Assembly: GCA_023266715.1 (NCBI GenBank)
Contig: JAHFPK010000151.1
Location: 1 to 6,795 of the forward strand
Direction of reading: 5' to 3'
Length of the DNA stretch: 6,795 nt
From: Hyphomicrobiales bacterium
GTDB lineage: Bacteria; Pseudomonadota; Alphaproteobacteria; Rhizobiales; Aestuariivirgaceae
In this document: piece by piece, positions 6,523-6,795 of the stretch
How positions within the stretch are numbered: the stretch's first letter is position 1
How the letters are laid out: each line of letters opens with the position of its first letter
The notes under the pieces: model-generated
Databases searched by the model: none
What the model was told of the DNA's origin: nothing
Seen by the model: the letters and a program-made list of their open reading frames with translations, nothing else
Position numbers and translations under genes: made by a program

Positions 6523-6795
6523 ATGAATAGTCTTTGGGACTCCATTAAACTCGGAAATATCACGCTGCCGCATCGGTTTGCCATGGCTCCGATGACCAGA
6601 AGCCGGGCTAAGCCCGATGGCACACCCGGCGATCTTGCCGCAGAATATTATGCGCAAAGGGCTTCGCTTGGTCTTCTGATAACGGAAGGCACACAGCCTT
6701 CTGACGACGGCCAGGGCTATACAACCACACCCGGAATTTACACCGATCCCCACGTCGCGGGCTGGAAAAAGGTGACTTCGGCGGTCCACAAGGCA
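6523..6795 (+). CDS. Old Yellow Enzyme family FMN-dependent alkene reductase, 3' end cut by window edge
   Basis: Ninety-one N-terminal residues of an Old Yellow Enzyme (NADH:flavin oxidoreductase, NemA-like) are visible. These cytosolic FMN enzymes use NAD(P)H to reduce activated C=C bonds in enals, enones and maleimides, and often quinones and nitro compounds. The family evidence is the opening LWDSIKLGNITLPHRFAMAP; the FMN-binding strand MAPMTRSRA (21-29), whose T25 is in the position of the flavin-contacting threonine of classical OYEs; AEYYAQRASLGLLITEGTQ (40-58); and GIYTDPHVAGWKKVTSAVH near the edge. The order and spacing follow E. coli NemA closely. The substrate-binding His/Asn pair and the rest of the barrel (full proteins are about 360 residues) lie outside the window, so the substrate class cannot be judged. 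The divergent HxlR regulator suggests induction by electrophiles. A nemA symbol would be over-precise. Confidence 0.92.
   Translation, partial: MNSLWDSIKLGNITLPHRFAMAPMTRSRAKPDGTPGDLAAEYYAQRASLGLLITEGTQPSDDGQGYTTTPGIYTDPHVAGWKKVTSAVHKA

Noticed and set aside
6451..6789. Minus-strand 112-codon frame opposite the OYE-family gene
   Set aside because: It is antisense to a conserved OYE N-terminus and to the divergent promoter region, with no family resemblance.
1..6795. Mobile elements, CRISPR arrays, tRNA or other RNA genes
   Set aside because: Reading both strands I saw no terminal inverted repeats, transposase motifs, regularly spaced repeats or cloverleaf sequences.

Overview
The window looks like a chromosomal segment of an alphaproteobacterium, most likely a member of Hyphomicrobiales (Rhizobiales). 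The evidence is the minus-strand gene order lptD, surA, pdxA, the alphaproteobacterial forms of these proteins (for example the PdxA stretch GPLPADTAFHEEA and a SurA with a degenerate isomerase domain), and a divergent leucyl aminopeptidase gene next to them. This assignment is inference from family resemblance and synteny. No rRNA, tRNA or other taxonomic marker is present.

Layout. From 4269 down to 1, on the minus strand, runs a tight block: lptD (outer-membrane LPS translocon), surA (periplasmic chaperone) and pdxA (vitamin B6 synthesis, cut by the left edge). The gaps are 11 and 3 bases, so this is very probably one operon. Bases 4270-4448 are a 179-bp divergent promoter region. On the plus strand, 4449-5933 is pepA, a complete cytosolic leucyl aminopeptidase with every expected metal and active-site residue. 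Only 4 bp away and convergent with it, at 5938-6402, is an HxlR-family winged-helix regulator on the minus strand. A 120-bp intergenic region separates the regulator from an Old Yellow Enzyme family flavin reductase (6523 onward, plus strand), which the right edge cuts after 91 codons.

How the genes work together. SurA escorts outer-membrane beta-barrel proteins, and LptD is a classic SurA client, so their pairing is functional. PdxA is a metabolic passenger commonly found in this cluster. PepA is housekeeping peptide turnover. The HxlR/OYE pair is a typical divergent regulator-target arrangement. The regulator keeps one cysteine at the position used by quinone- and electrophile-sensing HxlR proteins, and OYE enzymes reduce electrophilic alkenes, quinones and nitro compounds, so an electrophile-response switch is a reasonable hypothesis.

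Overall this is mostly ordinary core genome. I found no mobile element, CRISPR array, toxin-antitoxin, RNA gene or clearly novel system. The points most worth checking are the missing lptF/lptG between pepA and lptD, the HxlR/OYE switch with its candidate operator and overlapping promoters, and a 9-T homopolymer near the start of pdxA.
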